Of a stretch of 49,543 bases of DNA, positions 43,406-49,543 are shown in pieces. The notes beneath the pieces were generated by a model, which saw nothing but the letters and a program-made list of their open reading frames with translations, searched no databases and was not told where the DNA came from. How positions within the stretch are numbered: position 1 is the stretch's first letter; each line of letters opens with the position of its first letter. Source of the DNA: Cellulosilyticum sp. (lineage in GTDB: Bacteria > Bacillota > Clostridia > Lachnospirales > Cellulosilyticaceae); NCBI GenBank assembly GCA_015058045.1, contig SVDC01000018.1, positions 16,550 to 66,092 on the forward strand, written 5' to 3'. The translations under genes and the position numbers were made by a program.

Positions 43406-44548
43406 TTACCGTGGCGTTTCCTTATTGGGGCTTCTTTTGATATACTTAGGCGCATCTATTTTCTGCCCTTTAACCTGCCTTAACTTATCATCACGATTCT
43501 CCTCTTTTTTCATCCTAACCATAAAAATAATACAATAAGCTAAAAATACAAGGCTTAATATACCATACATAGGGTATAAAACTTCTACCAATTTTGCAAA
43601 CCCTATTACTGAAAAGGGGGCTGCAATAAGCACAACAATAAAAATGCCCTTGTTGTATTCAATCTTAAAACGATTTCTAAGATAGTAGGATAAACTGTAC
43701 ACATTAGAAACCTGTGATGAAAACATTTCAAGCCACATAATCATCAGCATCCCCATTTGTAAAATGGGATGTAGCTCCATAGCTACCCCTAAGAGAGGAA
43801 TTTCATAAAGCGTAGGATGAAAAGGATTCACTAGCATTAAAAAAGTGATATACATCCCCAAAATAGTTAAAACAATACTTCCTAATATAACACCCCTAAT
43901 AATAGCCTTAGGTTTCTTAATATCATTTGTAATTGGCACAATCACACCAATAATGGTCAGTATATTAAAACTGACATAAATCAATGTGGAAGTGAGTAAA
44001 CTTGTCTTCTGCCTTGGAATAAGCCACATATATTCAAACTGAATAGATGCTGGATTTTGCTTAATATAAGCGATAAAGATTGCTGTCATAACCGTAATGA
44101 GTGTAGGTACGACAAAACTATTAACTTCAAAGAGTCCAGTTGTATTTCTTAGTAGAAAAAAGCTACTAATAAGAAACATGATCAGTACCCCCACCCATCT
44201 TGGAATATGAAAGTATTGATAAAGAATAGAACCACTTCCTGCCAATATAATAGATGTACTACTAAACAAAAATAATGTCAAAACAAAGTTTGTAAACTTT
44301 GCTACCCATTTGGGACAAACTAAATCCACAAATTCATCATACGAGGATACATGATACTGGTTGGTAATCATGATAATCATTCTACTAAAAACCACATATA
44401 AGATGCCACAAAAAATCAGGCCTATAAAGCCTGCAATTCCATAAGTTGCAAAGAATTGATTGAGCTCTCTCCCTGAACATACTCCTGCTCCTACAATGCT
44501 GCCAATAAAAATCATTGCAATTTGAATACTTAATTTAATTTCTTTCAT
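43406..44548 (-). CDS. YkvI-family membrane permease (APC-like)
   Basis: This 380-aa protein has about ten helices. The first helix pair carries FIGSIVGAGVCSGRELNQFF near residues 14-33, the glycine-rich signature of the YkvI family, distantly related to amino acid permeases. Later conserved spots are ITNDIKKPKAIIRG near residue 207 and EMFSSQVSNVYSLSYYLR near residue 275. The C-terminus (about 350-380) is a basic tail. The transported molecule is unknown. ATG follows GGGGGGATGA. It is convergent with the MORN gene and divergent from the Asn/Gly-rich gene. Confidence 0.85.
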   Translation of the reverse strand: MKEIKLSIQIAMIFIGSIVGAGVCSGRELNQFFATYGIAGFIGLIFCGILYVVFSRMIIMITNQYHVSSYDEFVDLVCPKWVAKFTNFVLTLFLFSSTSIILAGSGSILYQYFHIPRWVGVLIMFLISSFFLLRNTTGLFEVNSFVVPTLITVMTAIFIAYIKQNPASIQFEYMWLIPRQKTSLLTSTLIYVSFNILTIIGVIVPITNDIKKPKAIIRGVILGSIVLTILGMYITFLMLVNPFHPTLYEIPLLGVAMELHPILQMGMLMIMWLEMFSSQVSNVYSLSYYLRNRFKIEYNKGIFIVVLIAAPFSVIGFAKLVEVLYPMYGILSLVFLAYCIIFMVRMKKEENRDDKLRQVKGQKIDAPKYIKRSPNKETPR

Positions 44549-44652
44549 CTCATCCCCCCGTATACTGGGCTTATCCCTAATTTATATATATTCTCATTTT
44601 TTTTATTTATGTTTAAATGTCCACAAAAAAATGGTGTCATTTTTTGTCGTGG

Positions 44653-44667
44653 CTCATATGATATGAG
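44653..44667. promoter_or_regulatory. 15-bp palindrome upstream of the Asn/Gly-rich gene
   Basis: CTCATATGATATGAG is a perfect 7-1-7 palindrome, 56 bases before the ATG at 44724. It may be an operator. CATATGAT with GTCATTTT upstream also faintly resembles sporulation sigma-E boxes, but the 11-base spacing is short. Confidence 0.4.
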
Positions 44668-44723
44668 TGAGGGGCGCACTTCACAAATAAATAAAAAATA
44701 ATATTTTAAGGGGGCTTTTTCTT

Positions 44724-45149
44724 ATGGCTTGTTGTAGACAATGGAACTCTTGTGGTTGCGGTAATAATCGTGGTAATAATAGTGGTCGCGGTCAAGGTCA
44801 AGGCAATAATAATGGTTATGGTCAAGGTCAGGGTCAAGGCAATAATAATGGTCAAGGTCAAGGCAATAACAATAATATGTCACGTCAATTTAATTGCTGC
44901 CGTAGACAACTTGCTGAAGCAATCGAAACAATCGAATCTATTTATGATTTAGCTGAAGATTTCCTTGAAGATAATACCTGCAGATCCAATTCTCGAGAAG
45001 ATGAGTATGACGAATCTGAAAACACATCTTGCAATTGTGGTTGCTCTGGTCACAAACGCCCTCATTACCCACGTCGCCAATCTAATAACTCTAACAACTC
45101 TAATAATAATGGCAATAGCTGCGGATGCAGTAACTACTGGGGAAGATAG
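44724..45149 (+). CDS. Asn/Gly/Gln-repeat, Cys-rich protein, possible spore coat protein
   Basis: This 141-aa protein is not recognised. Residues 1-15 are Cys-rich (MACCRQWNSCGCG). Residues about 21-52 are low-complexity repeats GQGQGNNNG. Residues about 55-88 form one conserved-looking helical unit, NCCRRQLAEAIETIESIYD. The C-terminal part is Asn/Ser/Cys-rich (CNCGCSG, NSCGCSNYWGR). It has 12 cysteines, no signal peptide and no membrane segment. Composition resembles self-assembling coat or exosporium proteins cross-linked by disulfides; this is inference, helped by the nearby spm genes. GGGGGC lies before the ATG; a terminator follows. Confidence 0.8.
   Translation: MACCRQWNSCGCGNNRGNNSGRGQGQGNNNGYGQGQGQGNNNGQGQGNNNNMSRQFNCCRRQLAEAIETIESIYDLAEDFLEDNTCRSNSREDEYDESENTSCNCGCSGHKRPHYPRRQSNNSNNSNNNGNSCGCSNYWGR
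44790..44875 (+). repeat. Tandem repeat in the Asn/Gly/Gln-rich gene
   Basis: About three units of GGTCAAGGTCAAGGCAATAA with AATAAT extensions, encoding GQGQGNNNG. Nearly identical codons suggest recent or slippage-driven expansion. Confidence 0.85.
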
Positions 45150-45169
45150 TTTACAAAAAAATAAGCTTT

Positions 45170-45197
45170 GGAGAGGATACCTTCCTCTCCTTTTTTT
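45170..45197 (+). terminator. Intrinsic terminator of the Asn/Gly-rich gene
   Basis: GGAGAGG (45170-45176) pairs with CCTCTCC (45184-45190), followed by seven Ts. Confidence 0.92.
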
Positions 45198-45272
45198 ATT
45201 TTCACAAATTTTTAGTTTTGGGCTTTCCTTATTTAAATGCTGCATAGTATATAGTAGAACATAAGAAAGGGG

Positions 45273-45770
45273 ATGATTCCAATCAAACCACTACAAGTCA
45301 CAGAAGTTTTTCATCAAATCCATGATTGCTCTTCTAAAACTCATACCCAATTACCTGTTCCCACATCTGAAAACACCTCTGATACACCTATAAATTGTAC
45401 GCCCCCTTCTTCCTCTAGTCACTATATACATGGGCAACTTAAAATCACCAATGTTTCATCCGATTATATTCAAAATCTTAAATTGATGATTGATGATAAA
45501 GAACACATGCTTCTAGAACAATTAGTGAGCCGTGAACGTGGTAGTTTAACTTTTCCACCTTCTACTGTGTGCTTAGAATTAGGAAACTTAGCACCCAATG
45601 AATCTGCATACTTTGAATACAAGTGCAATCTTTCTTCTAGTACTACCATTTCACAATCTGAGCCTTTATCTTTTACCCAATGTCTTTCAATAAGTTATGG
45701 AGATGATACACATTCTTCTCCTCCTAAAAAGCAAGTCTCAGAACTCCTATCTGATACGCCTGATGAATAA
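45273..45770 (+). CDS. Unknown Ser/Thr/Pro-rich protein, predicted beta-sandwich
   Basis: I do not recognise this 165-aa protein. Residues about 20-50 are Ser/Thr/Pro-rich. From about 50 to 145 there is a pattern typical of a bacterial Ig-like or DUF11-like sandwich: HGQLKITNVSSDYIQNL, then CLELGNLAPNESAYFEYKC. Cys residues are few. There is no signal peptide. The start is uncertain: AAAGGGG lies directly against ATG 45273, with no usual spacing, and the next in-frame codons are ATT and ATC; a rare non-ATG start about 9 bases on is possible. It follows the coat-like gene across a terminator. Function not assigned. Confidence 0.65.
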   Translation: MIPIKPLQVTEVFHQIHDCSSKTHTQLPVPTSENTSDTPINCTPPSSSSHYIHGQLKITNVSSDYIQNLKLMIDDKEHMLLEQLVSRERGSLTFPPSTVCLELGNLAPNESAYFEYKCNLSSSTTISQSEPLSFTQCLSISYGDDTHSSPPKKQVSELLSDTPDE

Positions 45771-45842
45771 TGTCCATTACTATACTCAATACTGTTGTAC
45801 TGACTTATTCTAAATGTTTTTTCTTTTTATTCAGAATTTTGG

Positions 45843-45871
45843 TTGACAAATAAGATTTAACTGCTATTATA
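45843..45871 (+). promoter_or_regulatory. Promoter of amt-glnK
   Basis: A perfect TTGACA (45843-45848) and TATTAT or ATTATA (45865-45871) are 16-17 bases apart. The leader would be about 140 bases. Confidence 0.72.
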
Positions 45872-45894
45872 TTTAATATATTAATAGATGAACG

Positions 45895-45949
45895 TAGACA
45901 AAGAGGTCTATATATGTGCAGGCTCTGCACATGTATAGGCCTCTTTTTT
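45895..45949 (+). promoter_or_regulatory. amt leader: ANTAR-type hairpin overlapping a terminator
   Basis: TAGAC (45895-45899), hexaloop AAAGAG and GTCTA (45906-45910) form a hairpin with A at loop position 1 and G at position 4, as bound by ANTAR regulators (EutV, NasR, AmiR). Its 3' arm is part of the next hairpin: 45902-45921 pairs with 45925-45944 over 20 bp with two G-T wobbles, a 3-base loop and a T tract. The two structures exclude each other, so ANTAR binding would allow readthrough. A clear second hexaloop upstream was not found. Confidence 0.6.
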
Positions 45950-46020
45950 ATTCTTCATCTAGATAATAATCGTAAGCTTACTGATTGTACTATAATCTAT
46001 TTTTTAAGGGGGTTTGAATT

Positions 46021-47244
46021 ATGAATGAAGAAGTAAAAGTTGCTTTGAATGCTATCTGGCTCCTACTCGGAACATGTTTAGTCTTTTGGATGCAAGCAGG
46101 ATTTGCAATGGTTGAAACAGGTTTCACCAGAGCAAAAAACGCAGGTAATATTATTATGAAAAACTTACTAGATTTTGCTGTTGGCTCAGTTATTTATTGG
46201 CTTTTAGGCTTTGGATTAATGTTTGGTGATAGTATTGGCGGTTTTGTTGGTATCCCAACTCTATTAGACAGCTTTTCAGGTGAGTTAGATTTTGTATGGT
46301 TTATCTTCCAAACAGTTTTCTGTGCAACAGCTGCAACTATCGTTTCAGGTGCTATGGCAGAAAGAACCAAATTCTCTTCTTATCTCATTTATAGCGCATT
46401 TATCTCAGCTATTATTTATCCAGTTGTTGGTCATTGGATTTGGGGTGGTGGTTTCTTATCACAACTTGGTTTCCATGATTATGCAGGCTCTACTGTTGTT
46501 CACTCTGTGGGTGGTTGGTGTGCACTTGTTGGCGCAGCTATTCTAGGACCTCGTATTGGTAAATATACTAAAGAAGGTAAAGTTAATGCTATCCCAGGTC
46601 ACAGTTTAACACTTGGTGCACTCGGTGTATTTATTCTCTGGATGGGTTGGTTTGGATTTAATCCCGCTTCTTCTGCTGATGGTACCAATGTTTTATTAAA
46701 TGGTCGTGTATTTGTAACAACTAATATGGCTGCTGTTGTTGCTACAATCACTACTATGTCCTTTACTTGGATTAAGTATGGCAAACCTGATGTATCTATG
46801 ACACTCAATGGTGCTCTTGCTGGTCTTGTTGGTGTAACAGCTGGATGTGATGTAGTCTCTGTATGGGGCGCTGCTGCAATCGGTCTTATCTGCGGTATTG
46901 TTGTTGTGGTGGTAATTGAAGTTATTGATAAAAAGTTTAAGATTGATGATCCAGTCGGAGCAATTGGCGTTCACTGTGGTTGTGGTGTAACTGGTACCAT
47001 CTGTACAGGACTCTTTGCTGTAGAGGGTGGTCTCTTCTACGGTGGCGGCTTCCACCTCTTAGGTGTTCAACTTCTTGGTACTGCTTGTGTCGCAATCTGG
47101 ACACTTCTTTGCATTACGATTCTCTTTACCATTATTAAAAAGGCTATTGGTCTTCGTGTATCTACTGAAGAAGAAATTGGTGGGCTCGACCTTTATGAAC
47201 ATGGTCTAACAAGCTCTTATGGCGATTTCCAAATCAAAGAGTAA
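46021..47244 (+). CDS. amt: Ammonium transporter (Amt family)
   Basis: This 407-aa trimeric channel with about 11 helices imports ammonium. MQAGFAMVETGFTRAKNAGN near residue 24, TIVSGAMAERTKF near residue 109 and HSVGGWCALVGA near residue 162 are typical. The twin pore histidines are in VVHSVGG and GVHCGCG. The phenylalanine gate region FIFQ/FCATAAT is present. GGGGG lies 7-8 bases before the ATG. It is followed 30 bases later by a PII gene, the classic amt-glnK pair in which PII blocks the channel when nitrogen is plentiful. Its leader holds an attenuator. Confidence 0.96.
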   Translation: MNEEVKVALNAIWLLLGTCLVFWMQAGFAMVETGFTRAKNAGNIIMKNLLDFAVGSVIYWLLGFGLMFGDSIGGFVGIPTLLDSFSGELDFVWFIFQTVFCATAATIVSGAMAERTKFSSYLIYSAFISAIIYPVVGHWIWGGGFLSQLGFHDYAGSTVVHSVGGWCALVGAAILGPRIGKYTKEGKVNAIPGHSLTLGALGVFILWMGWFGFNPASSADGTNVLLNGRVFVTTNMAAVVATITTMSFTWIKYGKPDVSMTLNGALAGLVGVTAGCDVVSVWGAAAIGLICGIVVVVVIEVIDKKFKIDDPVGAIGVHCGCGVTGTICTGLFAVEGGLFYGGGFHLLGVQLLGTACVAIWTLLCITILFTIIKKAIGLRVSTEEEIGGLDLYEHGLTSSYGDFQIKE

Positions 47245-47274
47245 CTCTACTGTATTTAAATAGGAGGGATTTTA

Positions 47275-47622
47275 ATGGATATCATTACAAAAATTGATAT
47301 TATTACACGTGCAAGCAAATTTGATGAATTAAAAAACGCACTCAATGAAATTGGTATAACTGGTATGACCGTTTATCAGGTACTTGGCTGTGGTAATCAA
47401 AAAGGCAAAACTGAATTATATCGTGGCAATGAATTAACCATGGACTTACTTCCAAAGGTTAAGATTGAAGTTTGTGTTTGTGAAGTACCTGTACAACTGG
47501 TTATTGATACAGCAGTTAAAGTACTTCGTACTGGTAAAATTGGAGATGGAAAAATCTTTGTTTACCCAGTGCAAAATGTTATTAGAGTCCGTACTGGAGA
47601 AGAAGGTGTTAAAGCATTATAG
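47275..47622 (+). CDS. glnK: PII nitrogen regulatory protein (GlnK type)
   Basis: This 115-aa trimeric signal protein binds ATP/ADP and 2-oxoglutarate and controls Amt and nitrogen enzymes. KTELYRGNELTMDLLPKVKI near residues 45-64 is the T-loop; Tyr49 matches Tyr46, but the uridylylation site Tyr51 is Leu54 here, so GlnD-type modification is unlikely. GKIGDGKIFVYPV near residue 90 is the PII signature for nucleotide binding. The N-terminus (IITKIDIITRASKFDEL) differs from the usual KKIEAIIRP form. AGGAGGG lies 6 bases before the ATG. Confidence 0.94.
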   Translation: MDIITKIDIITRASKFDELKNALNEIGITGMTVYQVLGCGNQKGKTELYRGNELTMDLLPKVKIEVCVCEVPVQLVIDTAVKVLRTGKIGDGKIFVYPVQNVIRVRTGEEGVKAL

Positions 47623-47625
47623 ATT

Positions 47626-47673
47626 ATAAATAGAGTCCATCTCATATTGTAGTATGCGATGGGCTCTATTTAT
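47626..47673 (+). terminator. Terminator of amt-glnK
   Basis: ATAAATAGAGTCCATC (47626-47641) pairs with GATGGGCTCTATTTAT (47658-47673) with one G-T wobble. T-rich bases follow, and it also faces the minus-strand helicase gene ending at 47724. Confidence 0.8.
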
Positions 47674-47723
47674 GCTTTTATTGTATCTACCAAATTACAA
47701 AGAACCTTCATTTCTATAAAGCT

Positions 47724-49543
47724 TTACATCTTCCAGAATCCTTCTATTTTATCTTGAAGCACTTTGCTGCCTGAAATATACGCATAACTATGAGGTAATA
47801 AACCTTGATAAAGTGGAGTTCTATATCGATCATCTATTAATAAAATCACACCTTTATCTTCCTCTGTTCGAATGAGTCTGCCTACAGCTTGAAGTACCTT
47901 ATTCATTCCAGGATAAGTATAAGCATAATGATAGCCATCTTTATTGGCTTCATCAAAGTATCCCTTAATTAAATCCCTCTCTAACCCAATCTGAGGAATG
48001 CCCACACCCACTATAGCAACACCAATAAGTCTTTCACCTGTTAAGTCAATTCCCTCAGAGAAAATACCACCTAGCACGCAAAAGTTTAAAGTTGCCTCTT
48101 CTGGATCTTCAAAATGATTTAGGAAAGCCTCACGCTCCTCTTCTGACATGCTTGTCCCTTGCTTATATAAAGTGAAAGCATAATCAGCCACACCTTCTAT
48201 GAGAACGCCATCTTTCTGGTGCTCCTGCGTGTGCTCTAAGTCTTTATTAAGGCTTGCCTCTATTATCTCTCTGTGGGATTGATTTCTACTAAGAAAGTGT
48301 TCATAAGTATCGCTCATATATTTATAGGAAGGGAAAAACACCATATAATGCCCCTTCTTACTTCGCATCATTTCTTCGATATAAGCACAAATCTTCTCTA
48401 GACTAGCTGCTCTATTTTTGTAACGTGTGGAAACATCCGTTGCAATCATTCTCAGAGCATGCGCCGCTTCAAAAGGTGACTCAAAGTTAAGGGCAATCTC
48501 CTCCTGTCCACCTAACATTTCCTTAAAATAATCAATAGGTAGCAAGGTAGCTGAAAAGAAAATGGCACTTTTGCAAGTCTCGGTAATCTCACTAATAGCT
48601 ACCGATGGATCTATACAAAATTGCTTAATATAAACCTCACTCCCAGATTGCTCAGCATAGCAAATATAATGTTCATCAAATAGTTCATAGCATCTATTAA
48701 AATTATAAGCCTCAAAATATAAATCTAATAACTCATTGGGCAAGTCATTTCCTTTTTGAACTAACTTCTTATCACAGGCATTTAGAAATCGTCTTATCTG
48801 GGTATATAAGCCTTTTGGTGCTTCCTTACTAATATATACCCCTAACTCATCAATGTAATCCTTTCTTAACGCCAATAGCCACTCATTCATCTTACCCAAT
48901 TCCTTAGCAATGGCAGAATGTTCTTTCCCCAGCAACCTCTTTACTGATAAAATTTGCTTTTTAGAAAGTCCCGCTGAATACATTTCTCTTGCTCTATCTA
49001 CTAAATTATGGGCTTCATCCACTAGTAAAATAAAATCACTATGATCCATAAAACGCTTTAAGCCTACATTAGGGTCAAAAATGTAGTTATAATCACAAAT
49101 CACCACATCTGCCCATACCGATAAATCTAAAGTAAGTTCAAATGGACAAACACAGTAACGTCTTGCATACTTTTCAATAAGCTCTCTAGTCAGCAGATTC
49201 TCCTTAGTAATCATCTCATACACTGCATCATCCACTCTGTCATAATGCCCATCTGCCCACTGACAGAAATCTGGGTGACATTGCCTTTTATCGCAAAAAC
49301 AAATCTTGTCCTTAGCTGTAAGGGTAATGGATTTTATCTGAGCCCCATTATTCTGCAATCTAATAACGCCCTCTTCTGCTACCGTTCTTGTAATGGTTTT
49401 AGCAGTTAAGTAGAAAATCTTAGTGCCACTTCCTTCCCCCATAGCTTTTAGCGCTGGAAATAAGGTAGATATGGTTTTACCGATTCCTGTAGGCGCATTA
49501 ATAAAGAGCTTTTTGCTATTAGACGGTTCATTCTTTGTTTCAT
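47724..49543 (-). CDS. DinG/XPD-like Fe-S helicase (N-terminus outside the window)
   Basis: The frame continues past the first in-frame ATG at 49442 to the window edge and includes Walker A, APTGIGKTIS, near 49485, so the true start lies beyond 49543. Visible are about 606 residues: Walker A; an Fe-S cysteine set in ICFCDKRQCHPDFCQWADG; the DEAH box LVDEAHNLVDRA; motif V/VI near the end, GIDLTGERLIGV and VGRLIRTEEDKGVILLID. These mark a superfamily 2 DEAD_2 helicase, 5'-3' on DNA, with a [4Fe-4S] cluster. In Clostridia such proteins often carry an N-terminal nuclease-like domain; I cannot see it here. Role in DNA repair is inferred. Confidence 0.9.
   Translation of the reverse strand, partial: ETKNEPSNSKKLFINAPTGIGKTISTLFPALKAMGEGSGTKIFYLTAKTITRTVAEEGVIRLQNNGAQIKSITLTAKDKICFCDKRQCHPDFCQWADGHYDRVDDAVYEMITKENLLTRELIEKYARRYCVCPFELTLDLSVWADVVICDYNYIFDPNVGLKRFMDHSDFILLVDEAHNLVDRAREMYSAGLSKKQILSVKRLLGKEHSAIAKELGKMNEWLLALRKDYIDELGVYISKEAPKGLYTQIRRFLNACDKKLVQKGNDLPNELLDLYFEAYNFNRCYELFDEHYICYAEQSGSEVYIKQFCIDPSVAISEITETCKSAIFFSATLLPIDYFKEMLGGQEEIALNFESPFEAAHALRMIATDVSTRYKNRAASLEKICAYIEEMMRSKKGHYMVFFPSYKYMSDTYEHFLSRNQSHREIIEASLNKDLEHTQEHQKDGVLIEGVADYAFTLYKQGTSMSEEEREAFLNHFEDPEEATLNFCVLGGIFSEGIDLTGERLIGVAIVGVGIPQIGLERDLIKGYFDEANKDGYHYAYTYPGMNKVLQAVGRLIRTEEDKGVILLIDDRYRTPLYQGLLPHSYAYISGSKVLQDKIEGFWKM

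Noticed and set aside
44752-44952. Val/Ile/Lys repeat frame within the Asn/Gly-rich gene
   Set aside because: Alternative-frame reading of the DNA tandem repeat, without a ribosome site.
46696-47055. 119-aa frame antisense to amt
   Set aside because: Low-complexity Thr/Ser/Asn sequence with no ribosome site; a shadow of a conserved transporter gene.

Overview
The window looks like about 50 kb of chromosome from a low-GC, endospore-forming, motile member of the Clostridia, possibly of the Lachnospirales/Cellulosilyticum type. I infer this from strong AGGAGG ribosome sites, spmA-spmB, an AbrB/SpoVT regulator, an Ile T-box, a chemoreceptor, a PilZ protein and a Firmicutes-type LexA box. No rRNA, tRNA, insertion sequence, phage or CRISPR array was seen.

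Layout. 1-2.8 kb (-): pncB, plsC and the N-terminal part of a FapA/DUF342 protein in one operon. 3.1-7.5 kb: a Cys-rich unknown protein, then an Ile T-box leader and type-2 ileS. 7.6-13.2 kb (-): a compact operon of a KAS III-like acyl synthase with an altered catalytic triad, an AMP-forming acyl ligase, a multi-pass chemoreceptor without an extracellular sensor domain, and a MATE-type transporter. Next to it lie an NlpC/P60 wall hydrolase with a WalR-like site and a second, paralogous MATE protein. 15.8-17.4 kb: corA behind a long structured leader, and a 51-aa protein. 17.5-19.2 kb: an SOS pair (small protein plus Y-family polymerase) under a clear LexA box. 19.2-22.6 kb: a membrane protein, two striking inverted repeats, and a CadA/ZntA ATPase with a 21-His tandem-repeat linker and an ArsR/SmtB-like operator.

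22.7-32.1 kb (+): housekeeping genes: M18 aminopeptidase, glycogen phosphorylase, a USP-like protein, tsaC, rpiB-upp, tagO-like and a zinc-dependent phospholipase C-like protein. 32.2-40.9 kb (-): a PilZ protein and an aconitase-family hydratase. After these comes an operon of a degenerate RelA/SpoT-domain protein, a receiver-only response regulator ending in a tandem repeat, a YesM-type kinase and a membrane-anchored solute-binding protein. Then comes an AbrB regulator. 41.2-45.8 kb: spmAB, a MORN-repeat protein, a YkvI-type permease and two likely surface or spore-associated unknown proteins. 45.8-47.6 kb: amt-glnK behind a promoter-proximal terminator whose 5' arm overlaps an ANTAR-type hexaloop hairpin. 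The window ends inside a DinG/XPD-like helicase.

The best candidate for an undescribed system is the KAS III / acyl ligase / chemoreceptor / MATE operon, which could make, export and sense a small acyl-derived molecule. Further candidates are the RelA/SpoT-like two-component operon, the corA leader RNA and the paired SD-ATG hairpin repeats. These functional readings are inference. Motifs, spacings and repeats were read by eye from the sequence.
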